Assembly: GCF_014637345.1 (NCBI RefSeq)
Contig: NZ_BMEX01000001.1
Location: forward strand, 186,001-250,000
Direction: 5' to 3'
DNA from: Kroppenstedtia guangzhouensis
Lineage (GTDB): Bacteria > Bacillota > Bacilli > Thermoactinomycetales > DSM-45169
DNA: 64,000 bases
Shown here: positions 34,216 to 42,689 of the stretch, piece by piece
Layout: each line of letters opens with the position of its first letter
Position numbering within the stretch: position 1 is the first letter of the stretch
Notes under the pieces: model-generated
Seen by the model: the letters and a program-made list of their open reading frames with translations, nothing else
What the model was told of the DNA's origin: nothing
Databases searched by the model: none
Position numbers and translations under genes: made by a program

Positions 34216-35073
34216 ATGACAAAAGTGCAGGTAATCACGGACAGCACGGCGGATATTCCCAAGCATCTCATCGAGGAACTGGGGATCGTGGTCGTTCCGC
34301 TGAAAGTGCATTTGTCAGGGGAATCTTATCTGGACGGTGTAACCATCAGTCCGTCCCAGTTTTATGAGCGCCTTAAGGAAAGCGATGAGATGCCCACCAC
34401 CTCCCAACCCTCTCCCATCGACTTTGTGGAAGCTTACAGGGAAGCGGCCAAGGATGGGAATGTGGACATCCTGTCCATCCATCTTTCTTCCGCTTTCAGC
34501 GGAACCTACCAGTCTGCCTTGCTGGCCCGTTCCATGGTGGAAGACGAGTTCAAGGTGACAGTGGTCGATTCCAAAAAGGCCTCTTACGCCATTGGGATGA
34601 TTGTGGTCGAGGTGGCCCGGGCAGCCAAGGAAGGAAAATCCCTGGATGAGTGTGTGGCCATTGCCAACCGTCTGATCGAGGAAGAACAAGTTTTCTTCCT
34701 GGTCGATACCTTGGAGTATCTGCAGAAGGGTGGACGCATCGGGAAGGCTTCCGCCGTCGTCGGTTCGTTGCTCAATATCAAACCGATCCTCTCCATCAGT
34801 CCGGAGGGAGAAGTCTTTCCCGTGGACAAAGTGCGAGGAAAGGCCAAGGCGATCTCCCGTATCTTTGAAATGTTAAAGGAAAACTTGCCGGAAGGTGCGA
34901 AGGATGTCGCCGTATTATATACGGACAACCGAGAGGAAGCGGACAAGTGGGCCGATCGTCTCAAAGAAACTTTTCAAGTGGATCATGTGGAGTATACCGA
35001 GATCGGTCCGGTGATTGGGGCCCATGTCGGTCCGGGAACCATCGCCGTGGTCTGCACACCCAAAACATCCTGA
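34216..35073 (+). CDS. DegV family fatty acid-binding protein (FakB-like)
   Basis: This 285-residue DegV protein begins KVQVITDSTADIPKHLIEEL and has MPTTSQPSPIDFVEAYREAA, HLSSAFSGTYQSALLA and DTLEYLQKGGRIGKASAVVG. These surround the fatty-acid pocket and carboxylate-binding TSQPS and S residues. FakB proteins present the acyl chain to FakA. ATG 34216 follows GTGGGGGTG. It lies 22 bases after fakA and is probably its partner, although acyl-chain preference cannot be read from sequence. Confidence 0.9.
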   Translation: MTKVQVITDSTADIPKHLIEELGIVVVPLKVHLSGESYLDGVTISPSQFYERLKESDEMPTTSQPSPIDFVEAYREAAKDGNVDILSIHLSSAFSGTYQSALLARSMVEDEFKVTVVDSKKASYAIGMIVVEVARAAKEGKSLDECVAIANRLIEEEQVFFLVDTLEYLQKGGRIGKASAVVGSLLNIKPILSISPEGEVFPVDKVRGKAKAISRIFEMLKENLPEGAKDVAVLYTDNREEADKWADRLKETFQVDHVEYTEIGPVIGAHVGPGTIAVVCTPKTS

Positions 35074-35120
35074 GTCCGGCAGATCCGCAGCAATCGGGTG
35101 TGACCAAGGAGGGAACCCGT

Positions 35121-35777
35121 ATGAAATTTCGGTCTGTTTTTGATATTATCGGTCCTGTGATGATTGGGCCCTCCAGTTCGCATACCGCAGGTGCGGCGCG
35201 GATCGGAAGGGCTGCCCGAACTCTTTTCGGGCGGTTGCCCCAACGGGTGACCATTACCTTGTACGGATCCTTTGCCAAGACCTATCAGGGACACGGGACT
35301 GATGTGGCCCTGGTCGGGGGATTGTTGGACTTTGACACCGATGACGAACGCATGGTGCAGGCTTTGGAGATTGCCCGGGAATCAGGAGTGGAAGTCACCT
35401 TCATCGAATCGGAAGAGGTGGCGGATCACCCCAATACAGCTCGCCTCCATCTGGAGGATGACCAAGGGGATCTGGAAGTGACGGGAATCTCCATCGGCGG
35501 CGGAAAGATGGAAATCGTGGAGCTGAACGGTTTTGAGTTGAGACTTTCCGGAAGTGCGCCCGCGCTGCTGGTGACACATCATGACCGATATGGCGCGGTG
35601 GCCAAAGTGGCGACCGTACTGGCAAATCATCGGATCAACATCGGTTATATGCAGGTATCCCGAAAAGAGAAGGGTTTGGAAGCGTTGATGATCATCGAAA
35701 CAGATCAGCATGTGGATGATCAGGTTCAACAGGAGATATCCTCCCTTGAGGATATCACCGGTGTGACCGTGTTCTGA
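35121..35777 (+). CDS. sdaAB: L-serine dehydratase, iron-sulfur dependent, beta subunit
   Basis: This 218-residue beta chain starts MKFRSVFDIIGPVMIGPSSS and has SHTAGAARIGRAARTLFG, AKTYQGHGTDVALVGGLLDF, and a C-terminal ACT domain (GAVAKVATVLANHRINIGYM). With SdaAA it deaminates serine to pyruvate and ammonia. ATG 35121 follows AAGGAGGG; the longer upstream frame overlaps the DegV gene and is not used. Confidence 0.95.
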   Translation: MKFRSVFDIIGPVMIGPSSSHTAGAARIGRAARTLFGRLPQRVTITLYGSFAKTYQGHGTDVALVGGLLDFDTDDERMVQALEIARESGVEVTFIESEEVADHPNTARLHLEDDQGDLEVTGISIGGGKMEIVELNGFELRLSGSAPALLVTHHDRYGAVAKVATVLANHRINIGYMQVSRKEKGLEALMIIETDQHVDDQVQQEISSLEDITGVTVF

Positions 35778-35803
35778 ATCTTGGGAGGATCGACTGGCAA
35801 AAG

Positions 35804-35835
35804 GCCGCCGTTTTCCAGACGGCGGCTGTTTTTTT
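35804..35835 (+). terminator. Intrinsic terminator between sdaAB and sdaAA
   Basis: GCCGCCGT (35804-35811) pairs with ACGGCGGC (35819-35826), then TG and seven Ts. It splits the two subunit genes, so sdaAA may depend partly on its own promoter. Confidence 0.8.
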
Positions 35836-35972
35836 GCCGGTTGTTCATGTCGAGAGTCCGGGTGTGTTAAAATGTCGGGAGAGGTTGCGGGAAAAGCGCT
35901 TTCCTTCCATAACAGGACAAGAAATACATCGGATCCATTCCGAATCATGGATAGATCTGGGGGTGGAGGCAC

Positions 35973-36860
35973 ATGAATTTTCGTACAGTGGCGGAATTAG
36001 TGGAGCTGGCAGAATCCAAAGGGATGCCGATCTCCGAAATCATGATCCAAAAAGAGATGGACACTTTTAACAAAAGCAGACAAGAAGTGTTTGAGCAGAT
36101 GGCAGGAAATTTGGATGTGATGGAAAAGGCGGTTCGCAAGGGATTGAATGAACAGATGAAATCCCACAGCGGCCTCACCGGGGGTGACGCCATGAAAATC
36201 CGGACTTATATGACTGAAGCCCCAGTCCTTCTCTCCGGGAGAGATGCCTTGGATGTTGTCTCCCGGTCCATGGCCGTTTCCGAAGTGAACGCCGCCATGG
36301 GTACAGTGGTGGCGACACCGACAGCCGGCGCTTGCGGAATCCTCCCCGGGTGTGTATTCACAGCAGCGGATCGACTGGACTCCGACCGGGAGACAATGGT
36401 GCGGGCACTTTTTGTGAGCGGTGCAATCGGTTACTGTATCGCCAACAATGCTTTTATTTCCGGAGCGGCAGGGGGCTGTCAGGCGGAAGTGGGGTCCGCG
36501 ACGGCCATGAGCGCGGCAGCGATGGTGGAAATGGCTGGAGGGAGCCCTTCCCAGTCAGCGGAGGCGGTGGCCATCGCCCTGAAAAATATGCTGGGCTTGG
36601 TCTGCGATCCTGTCGCGGGGCTGGTGGAGGCCCCCTGTGTGAAACGAAACGCCATGGGAGGCGCCATCGCCATGGTGGCGGCAGACATGGCTCTGGCCGG
36701 TGTGAAGAGTGTCATTCCCACCGACGAAGTGATTGAAGCCATGTTCCGGATCGGGCGGGACATGCCGGTCAGTCTGAAAGAGACTGCTTTGGGAGGGTTG
36801 GCGGCAACCCCGACGGGCCGTGCCCACGAGCGCCGGATCTTCGGGAAGTCTGCCGAGTGA
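35973..36860 (+). CDS. sdaAA: L-serine dehydratase, iron-sulfur dependent, alpha subunit
   Basis: This 295-residue alpha chain has the cluster-binding cysteines in TAGACGILPGC, CQAEVGSATAMSAAA and VCDPVAGLVEAPCVKRNA. The N-terminus (FRTVAELVELAESKG) is typical of the Bacillus type. A ribosome binding site is GGGGGTGGAGG before ATG 35973. A terminator and about 195 bases separate it from sdaAB. Confidence 0.96.
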   Translation: MNFRTVAELVELAESKGMPISEIMIQKEMDTFNKSRQEVFEQMAGNLDVMEKAVRKGLNEQMKSHSGLTGGDAMKIRTYMTEAPVLLSGRDALDVVSRSMAVSEVNAAMGTVVATPTAGACGILPGCVFTAADRLDSDRETMVRALFVSGAIGYCIANNAFISGAAGGCQAEVGSATAMSAAAMVEMAGGSPSQSAEAVAIALKNMLGLVCDPVAGLVEAPCVKRNAMGGAIAMVAADMALAGVKSVIPTDEVIEAMFRIGRDMPVSLKETALGGLAATPTGRAHERRIFGKSAE

Positions 36861-36861
36861 G

Positions 36862-38907
36862 ATGGATTTAAACCTGAGACCAGTGACTGAGGTTCCGGGG
36901 GTGGGGCCCAAACGGGCTGAAGACCTTGAAAAGTTGAGAATCCGGACCGTGGCTGATCTGCTGGGATATTTCCCCTACCGATATGATGATTTTCGGGTTA
37001 TTGATATCAGCGAAGCGATTCATGATGAGAAAGCGACTTTGGAGGGGATCTTGTACGGTCCCTCCAGTATTCGCTGGTACAGTAAGAAAAAATCACGGCT
37101 GACGGCCCGCATCGAAGTAAACGGGGTTCATGTGGGAGTGGTCTGGTTTAATCAGCCCTTTCTGAAGAAAAAATTGAAGCCAGGCCTCAGAGTGGTCGTC
37201 TCCGGAACCTGGAATGCCCACCGACTGCAATTGACCGCTGACCGTACTTGGATCGGCGATGAAAGCAAAGGGAGGATCAATCGGATGGAACCGGTCTATT
37301 CCGTGACTGGTTCCATTCAGGTTTCTTGGTTACGGCGGACCATTCATCAGGCTTTTGCCGCTTTTGGACGGGAGATCGAGGAGATTTTGCCGGAAGGGAT
37401 TCGGCGGCGCTATCGACTTCTCGACAGGGCCAAAGCCATGTATATCCTTCATTTTCCCAAGGGAAGGGAGGAAGGTAAACAGGCCCGCAGGCGGATGGTG
37501 TATGAAGAATTATTCCTCTATGAACTGAGGCTCCTCTGGCACCGTAAACAGCAAAAACGAAAGGATCAGGGCATTTCGCGCCGCTTTGACCGGGAGCGGG
37601 TGGAGGCTTTGATCCGGGATTTGCCCTTCCCCTTGACGGGAGCCCAGCGGCGGGTGGTGGAGGAGATCTTGGCGGACATGGAAGCCGACAGCCGGATGAA
37701 CCGTTTGTTGCAAGGGGATGTCGGTTCAGGGAAAACCGTGGTGGCGGCCATCATTCTGTATGCCAATTGGTTGAGCGGTTACCAGGGGGCGCTAATGGTG
37801 CCGACGGAGATTTTGGCGGAGCAGCATCTCCGATCTCTGAAGGAAACCTTGGCTCCGGTGGGAGTTAATCTCGAATTGTTGACAGGGAGCATGACCGTCC
37901 GGGAAAAAAGGGATGTACTCTCCCGAATCCAGATGGGGTCGACAGATCTGGTGGTAGGTACTCATGCCCTGATCCAGGAAAATGTTCATTACCGCAACCT
38001 GGGTCTGGTCATCACCGATGAACAGCATCGTTTTGGCGTGCGTCAGCGAGGTGTCCTGAGGGAAAAGGGGAAATCACCGGATGTTCTGTATATGACAGCC
38101 ACCCCGATTCCCCGCACCCTGGCCATCACGGCATACGGGGACATGGATATATCCACCATTGATGAAATGCCGGCGGGACGACAGCCGGTGGAAACTTTTT
38201 GGGTTAAACGGGATGTCTGGAGTCGTGTGGTCGATTTCATCGGAAAGACCTGTCGGGAGGGACGGCAAGCTTACGTGATTTGTCCCCTCATCGAAGAATC
38301 CGAAAAAGTGGACCTCCAAAACGCCCAAACGGTCTTTGAAGAAATCGCGGTCTCTCTTGCACCGATCCGGGTCGGTCTGCTGCACGGCCGAATGTCACCG
38401 GCGGAAAAAGAAGAAGTGATGCAAAGTTTTGCCGACAACCAAACCCAGGTGCTCGTCTCCACCACGGTGGTGGAGGTGGGGGTGAATGTACCTAATGCGA
38501 CGGTAATGGTGATTTATGATGCGGACCGCTTTGGATTGGCCCAACTTCATCAACTTCGCGGACGGGTGGGACGGGGGGGAGGAAAAGCAACCTGTATTTT
38601 GGTGGCCGACCCCAAGTCTGAGACGGGAGTTGAACGGATGCGTGTAATGACCGACACGACAGATGGATTTGAAATTGCCAGACGGGATCTGGAATTGCGG
38701 GGACCGGGAGATTTTTTTGGCGTGAAGCAAAGCGGAGCACCGGAATTCAGGGTGGCGGATCTGATCGGAGATTTTCGTGTGTTAGAGGTGGCCCGGGCGG
38801 ATGCGGCGGCACTCCTGGAAGATCCGGATTGGGAAGATTCCGATGAGATGGAGCCTTTGCGGAAGGCGATAGAGAGGTTTGGAAAAGAAGGAACCCAATT
38901 TGATTAG
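36862..38907 (+). CDS. recG: ATP-dependent DNA helicase RecG
   Basis: This 681-residue branch-migration helicase has an N-terminal wedge OB domain (LLGYFPYRYDD), Walker A LLQGDVGSGKTVVAA, motif II ITDEQHRFGVRQR, TATPIPRTLAITAYGD and the C-terminal motifs LLHGRMSPAEKEEVM, VSTTVVEVGVNVPNAT and QLRGRVGRGG. The ATG at 36862 follows the sdaAA stop by one base; no strong ribosome binding site is seen, so translation may be coupled. Confidence 0.96.
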   Translation: MDLNLRPVTEVPGVGPKRAEDLEKLRIRTVADLLGYFPYRYDDFRVIDISEAIHDEKATLEGILYGPSSIRWYSKKKSRLTARIEVNGVHVGVVWFNQPFLKKKLKPGLRVVVSGTWNAHRLQLTADRTWIGDESKGRINRMEPVYSVTGSIQVSWLRRTIHQAFAAFGREIEEILPEGIRRRYRLLDRAKAMYILHFPKGREEGKQARRRMVYEELFLYELRLLWHRKQQKRKDQGISRRFDRERVEALIRDLPFPLTGAQRRVVEEILADMEADSRMNRLLQGDVGSGKTVVAAIILYANWLSGYQGALMVPTEILAEQHLRSLKETLAPVGVNLELLTGSMTVREKRDVLSRIQMGSTDLVVGTHALIQENVHYRNLGLVITDEQHRFGVRQRGVLREKGKSPDVLYMTATPIPRTLAITAYGDMDISTIDEMPAGRQPVETFWVKRDVWSRVVDFIGKTCREGRQAYVICPLIEESEKVDLQNAQTVFEEIAVSLAPIRVGLLHGRMSPAEKEEVMQSFADNQTQVLVSTTVVEVGVNVPNATVMVIYDADRFGLAQLHQLRGRVGRGGGKATCILVADPKSETGVERMRVMTDTTDGFEIARRDLELRGPGDFFGVKQSGAPEFRVADLIGDFRVLEVARADAAALLEDPDWEDSDEMEPLRKAIERFGKEGTQFD

Positions 38908-38953
38908 ACAAGTTTTAAAAATGAACCCAACACATATATTGTTGTTGTGACTG

Positions 38954-38982
38954 AAAAGCCCGGTGGAGTGGGGTCCACCGGG
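38954..38982 (-). terminator. Terminator hairpin for the small minus-strand gene
   Basis: A 9-bp stem (38959-38967 with 38974-38982) is preceded on the plus strand by AAAA. On the minus strand it reads as a stem followed by CTTTTCAG, 28 bases after the stop of the small gene. It may also stop recG transcription. Confidence 0.6.
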
Positions 38983-39009
38983 CCGGGATTGGTCGGAATG
39001 CCCTGCCGG

Positions 39010-39132
39010 TTACAGGTAGGGATTTTTTTTTCGGCTCTTTCGTTTGTACTTTTCACCGTAACGCTGAGAGAGTTGTATCAGGGTTTCGAACATTCTAACG
39101 ACAGCGGACAACAGCAGAATCCATCTCTCCAC
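39010..39132 (-). CDS. Small 40-residue protein of unknown function
   Basis: A GTG at 39132 follows AAAGGAGGG on the minus strand and opens a 40-codon frame beginning MERWILLLSAVVRMFETLIQ and ending with a basic tail (KYKRKSRKKNPYL). The first half could form an amphipathic or membrane helix. A terminator hairpin lies just after the stop. The strong ribosome binding site and terminator argue for a real gene. I do not recognise a family; a small sporulation or membrane peptide is possible. Confidence 0.5.
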   Translation of the reverse strand: MERWILLLSAVVRMFETLIQLSQRYGEKYKRKSRKKNPYL

Positions 39133-39488
39133 GTTAGTACCCTCCTTTCAAACCAAGCTCCGACGGAGTGAGCCAACCTGCTCTGAAAGATTGCTGCGGG
39201 CCGGTCCTTGAAGGAGATTTACTTGAGGGATGATTTCGCTGTCTTTGTCTGTATTATTTTGGCCTTGATCGGAAAAGGATGTCCTGAAAAAGTGGGTAGT
39301 TGGCCTAAGGGTAATATACCATAAAAGTGAAATATTGTAAATACATAGAAAAGAGTTGTGATTTAAGTTCTTTTGTCGTTTTTTGAATATCATTCTGTCA
39401 GCCGTGATTCTTCTCATTCCGCCACATGTCCTTTTTCTGTTCAACTGCATAGTTATAAGGGGAGGTCCAAAGACGGGAGGTGTAGTGG
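39133..39488. other. Intergenic region upstream of a hypothetical gene
   Basis: This AT-rich gap of about 355 bases has no clear gene. A possible 33-codon frame (TTG 39223, behind AAGGAG, to TAA 39324) reads MRDDFAVFVCIILALIGKG at its start. It has one hydrophobic stretch but no other support, so I do not call it. Confidence 0.35.
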
Positions 39489-39800
39489 ATGAGGAGGAAT
39501 CGGGATTTTTATACGGATTTGGCCCGGACGGTGAACCGAATCCTCGGCAGAAAAGCCCTGTCGGTGGAACGAATCGTCCGGACGGTGGATGAAGCGAAGA
39601 GAATCCGGCAAACCCGGGGGGTATTGGTTCTGGTTCAGTATCTGACGACCCTCAGCGAACGCCTGTTTACGCCGGCAGAGGTGGAGAAATTGAGACGTTC
39701 TCCACGAAAAAGGGAATATACGGACCGGATGTTGGATCTGATGGTGTCTGAGCAAGTGGTGACTTGCACGGAAGCCCGGATGTTGAAGCGGATGGTTTAG
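39489..39800 (+). CDS. Hypothetical 103-residue basic protein
   Basis: This 103-residue soluble, Arg-rich, probably all-helical protein begins MRRNRDFYTDLARTVNRILG and ends TCTEARMLKRMV. ATG 39489 has GGGAGG at about ten bases. Predicted helices alternate charged and hydrophobic residues (VDEAKRIRQTRGVLVLVQYL). No known motif or family is recognised. Its neighbours are repeats and small unknown genes. Confidence 0.6.
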   Translation: MRRNRDFYTDLARTVNRILGRKALSVERIVRTVDEAKRIRQTRGVLVLVQYLTTLSERLFTPAEVEKLRRSPRKREYTDRMLDLMVSEQVVTCTEARMLKRMV

Positions 39801-39835
39801 TTGTGTGTCTGGTGAAGTTTGTGTAAGTAGTGAGA

Positions 39836-39950
39836 GCCCGGTATGGCCGGGCTTGCACTCAGGAAGTACAAGTCTCGCCTGAGGTTGCTACCGCTTCCGG
39901 GTCTCGCTAGGCGCTGTTTCGTAAGAGATCGGAGACGGTCATACCGGCCC
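39836..39950. repeat. Dispersed repeat family B, copy 1
   Basis: This element of about 115 bp has inverted ends (GCCCGGTATGGCCG at 39837-39850 against the reverse complement of 39936-39950). Its internal blocks TGCACTCA, ACAAGTCTCGCC and GGGTCTCGCTA-GCGCT are shared with 41321-41443. Confidence 0.6.
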
Positions 39951-39996
39951 ATTCCCAGCAATAATTGGATCAGACACGCCTTAAAAGCTCTGTGAT

Positions 39997-40122
39997 CTGG
40001 AAGTGTTGTGATTTAAAGCAGTCCAGGACGGTCGGGATTGGGTTTCACATTCCGCTTTATTTGTTCTGGCGAGCCAAATACGCTTCAGAAAACCCAGCCC
40101 ACCAAATTATAATGCTTTTAAT
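39997..40122. repeat. Dispersed repeat family A, copy 4 (diverged)
   Basis: The left end CTGGAAGTGTTGTGAT and right end ATTATAATGCTTTTA are imperfect inverted repeats of the family A ends. The shared core GGGTTTCACAT is at 40040-40050. It sits directly after family B copy 1. Confidence 0.55.
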
Positions 40123-40239
40123 GGGAGGATCAGAGGAAATAGGCGGGGGTGTGGGCATTGGCCGGGGACAGGCAACGGGCGAAAACATATGGTATGAGTG
40201 TACGGTATCCCAGATTATCTGAAAGGAGGAGACCAATCG

Positions 40240-41016
40240 ATGAAAAGACGACCGATCCGGGCATCCCTTTCCAGAGTGCAAGAAGCCAAGCGTTGGGCTT
40301 GGTTAAAAACCAAGATGGAACAGCTGGCGGAGCGCTTGCCTCCACGACCGCCCCAACAGCCCTTTTTTCCTCCGCCACGGGATCCGGAGCCACGTGGATT
40401 TGCCAACCCGGGACCCCGCGGCCGCGGTGGAGGATTTGACGATCTCGGATGGGATGCGCCCTTCGGGCTTCCCCCTCGTCCGGAAGGCGGAGCCTCGAGG
40501 CGGCCCGAAGAGAGAAGCCCCCGTGACGGGCGGGACTTCCGACAGGATGAATGGTGGGGTGGACCCATGATGGGGTGGGGACGCCCACAGGACCGGGAAG
40601 TGCCTCCCTGGACCGAGTCTCCCCGCAACCGTAGCAGGGAAGGAGAAATTCCTTCTTGGAATCAGGCTCCCCGTTATCGCGACGGAGACAGAGAAAGGGA
40701 GGTGCCTTCCTGGAGCGGTCTGCCCCAGGACCGGGAAGAAGACACCCCCTATTGGGGCCATTCCCCTCGCGATCGCATCAGAGAAGGAGAAGAGGCGCCT
40801 TCCATGGGTCGCAGTCTGCGCTACAGGGAGGGGGATAGGGAAGGTCCGGCGGATCGCCGTTTGGAAGGCGGGCAGAGACGGGGGGAACGGTCCCGGAGAA
40901 GGTCCTCGGGACGGGATTGGGAAGAGCTTCCTTCGTTGTTCGATGAAACAGAACATGTGACCAGTTCCGGTGTTCGCCGCCGAAGGAGTCGCAGTTTTCA
41001 AAAGAGAAAATATTAA
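40240..41016 (+). CDS. Low-complexity Arg/Glu/Pro/Trp repeat protein, function unknown
   Basis: This 258-residue protein is probably intrinsically disordered. After an Arg-rich start (MKRRPIRASLSRVQEAKRWA) and a proline-rich segment it has degenerate repeats of about 22-25 residues with the pattern (R)EGE-PSW--xPRxRxxDRERE, including EVPPWTESPRNRSREGE, EIPSWNQAPRYRDGDRE, EVPSWSGLPQDREED and TPYWGHSPRDRIREGEE. The tail is very basic (RRRRSRSFQKRKY). ATG 40240 follows AAAGGAGGAG. A terminator follows the gene. A spore coat or DNA/RNA-binding role is possible, but no family is recognised. Confidence 0.75.
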   Translation: MKRRPIRASLSRVQEAKRWAWLKTKMEQLAERLPPRPPQQPFFPPPRDPEPRGFANPGPRGRGGGFDDLGWDAPFGLPPRPEGGASRRPEERSPRDGRDFRQDEWWGGPMMGWGRPQDREVPPWTESPRNRSREGEIPSWNQAPRYRDGDREREVPSWSGLPQDREEDTPYWGHSPRDRIREGEEAPSMGRSLRYREGDREGPADRRLEGGQRRGERSRRRSSGRDWEELPSLFDETEHVTSSGVRRRRSRSFQKRKY

Positions 41017-41027
41017 AGGAATATCTG

Positions 41028-41060
41028 CCTGCGGATCTATTACCCGCAGGTTTTATTTTT
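41028..41060 (+). terminator. Intrinsic terminator after the repeat protein
   Basis: CCTGCGG (41028-41034) pairs with CCGCAGG (41044-41050), followed by TTTTATTTTT. Confidence 0.8.
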
Positions 41061-41585
41061 AAACCAAAAAAAGACCTGCGGAATTGTGTCCACAGGTCCA
41101 TGGGATCCGCTTGCGGGCGGATCCTGAATGGGAGAGGAGAAACCGGAGGAAGAGCTTATGGGGAAACGTAAGTCTTCTCCGCGGTTTGACAGCATCTCCC
41201 GATGCTGTCATCCCCTATCTTTACCCTTTTCAGGTAGAATATACATACCTCAGGGCATTTTTTTGAGAAAGTCATGATTTCCATCCAGCGTGTTGATTAT
41301 CCATGTTAGATAGGAAACAGGGGCGGGATGGGAGGCAGTGAAGAGGTCTTTGCACTCACCCGCACAAGTCTCGCCAGTGTCACTTCGTTCCTGGGTCTCG
41401 CTATGCGCTTTTGCAAGGAACCATAACCGTCCCACCATCCTCACCCCACAAGCAATATTTACGAGTGGGGTCAGGACGGAACGAAAGGTCTGTTTTTTAA
41501 CACCTGGTTCCTACAGCCGGATTTCCATGTTTCAATCCTTTATGGTAGGATAAAAAATGTTCAAAACTTGACGGTAGGTGTCGTG
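41061..41585. other. Gene-poor region with three hairpins and a repeat
   Basis: No supported gene. It contains a hairpin GACCTG...CAGGTC at 41073-41098, with an A-run on its left that reads as a minus-strand terminator. Two more hairpins are GGATCCGC/GCGGATCC (41103-41124) and a perfect 10-bp TGACAGCATC/GATGCTGTCA (41187-41210). Family B copy 2 lies at 41321-41443. Confidence 0.6.
41321..41443. repeat. Dispersed repeat family B, copy 2
   Basis: It shares TGCACTCA, ACAAGTCTCGCC and GGGTCTCGCTATGCGCTT in the same order and spacing as the copy at 39836. Its ends are imperfect inverted repeats (GGATGGGAGGCAGT near 41326 against 41425-41439). Confidence 0.5.
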
Positions 41586-42632
<1,047 letters not shown>

Positions 42633-42633
<1 letters not shown>

Positions 42634-42660
42634 AAACCCGATGGTGTCATCGGGTTTTTT
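42633..42660. terminator. Bidirectional terminator between coaD and ylbJ
   Basis: AAAACCCGATG pairs with CATCGGGTTTT around GTGT, with further Ts. It starts at the coaD stop. Confidence 0.88.
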
Positions 42661-42689
42661 CGGTTTGGGGTAAGGGGGATCACTATTTT

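Noticed and set aside
38947-39171. 74-residue plus-strand open frame after recG
   Set aside because: It has no ribosome binding site and covers the opposite-strand small gene and its terminator, which are better supported.
41159-41278. 39-codon plus frame starting MGKRKSSPRFDSI behind GGAGGA
   Set aside because: It has a fair binding site, but the frame runs through a perfect 10-bp hairpin and reads as non-coding afterwards. There is no other support.
41250-41444. 64-residue minus frame
   Set aside because: It lies within repeat family B and has no ribosome binding site.
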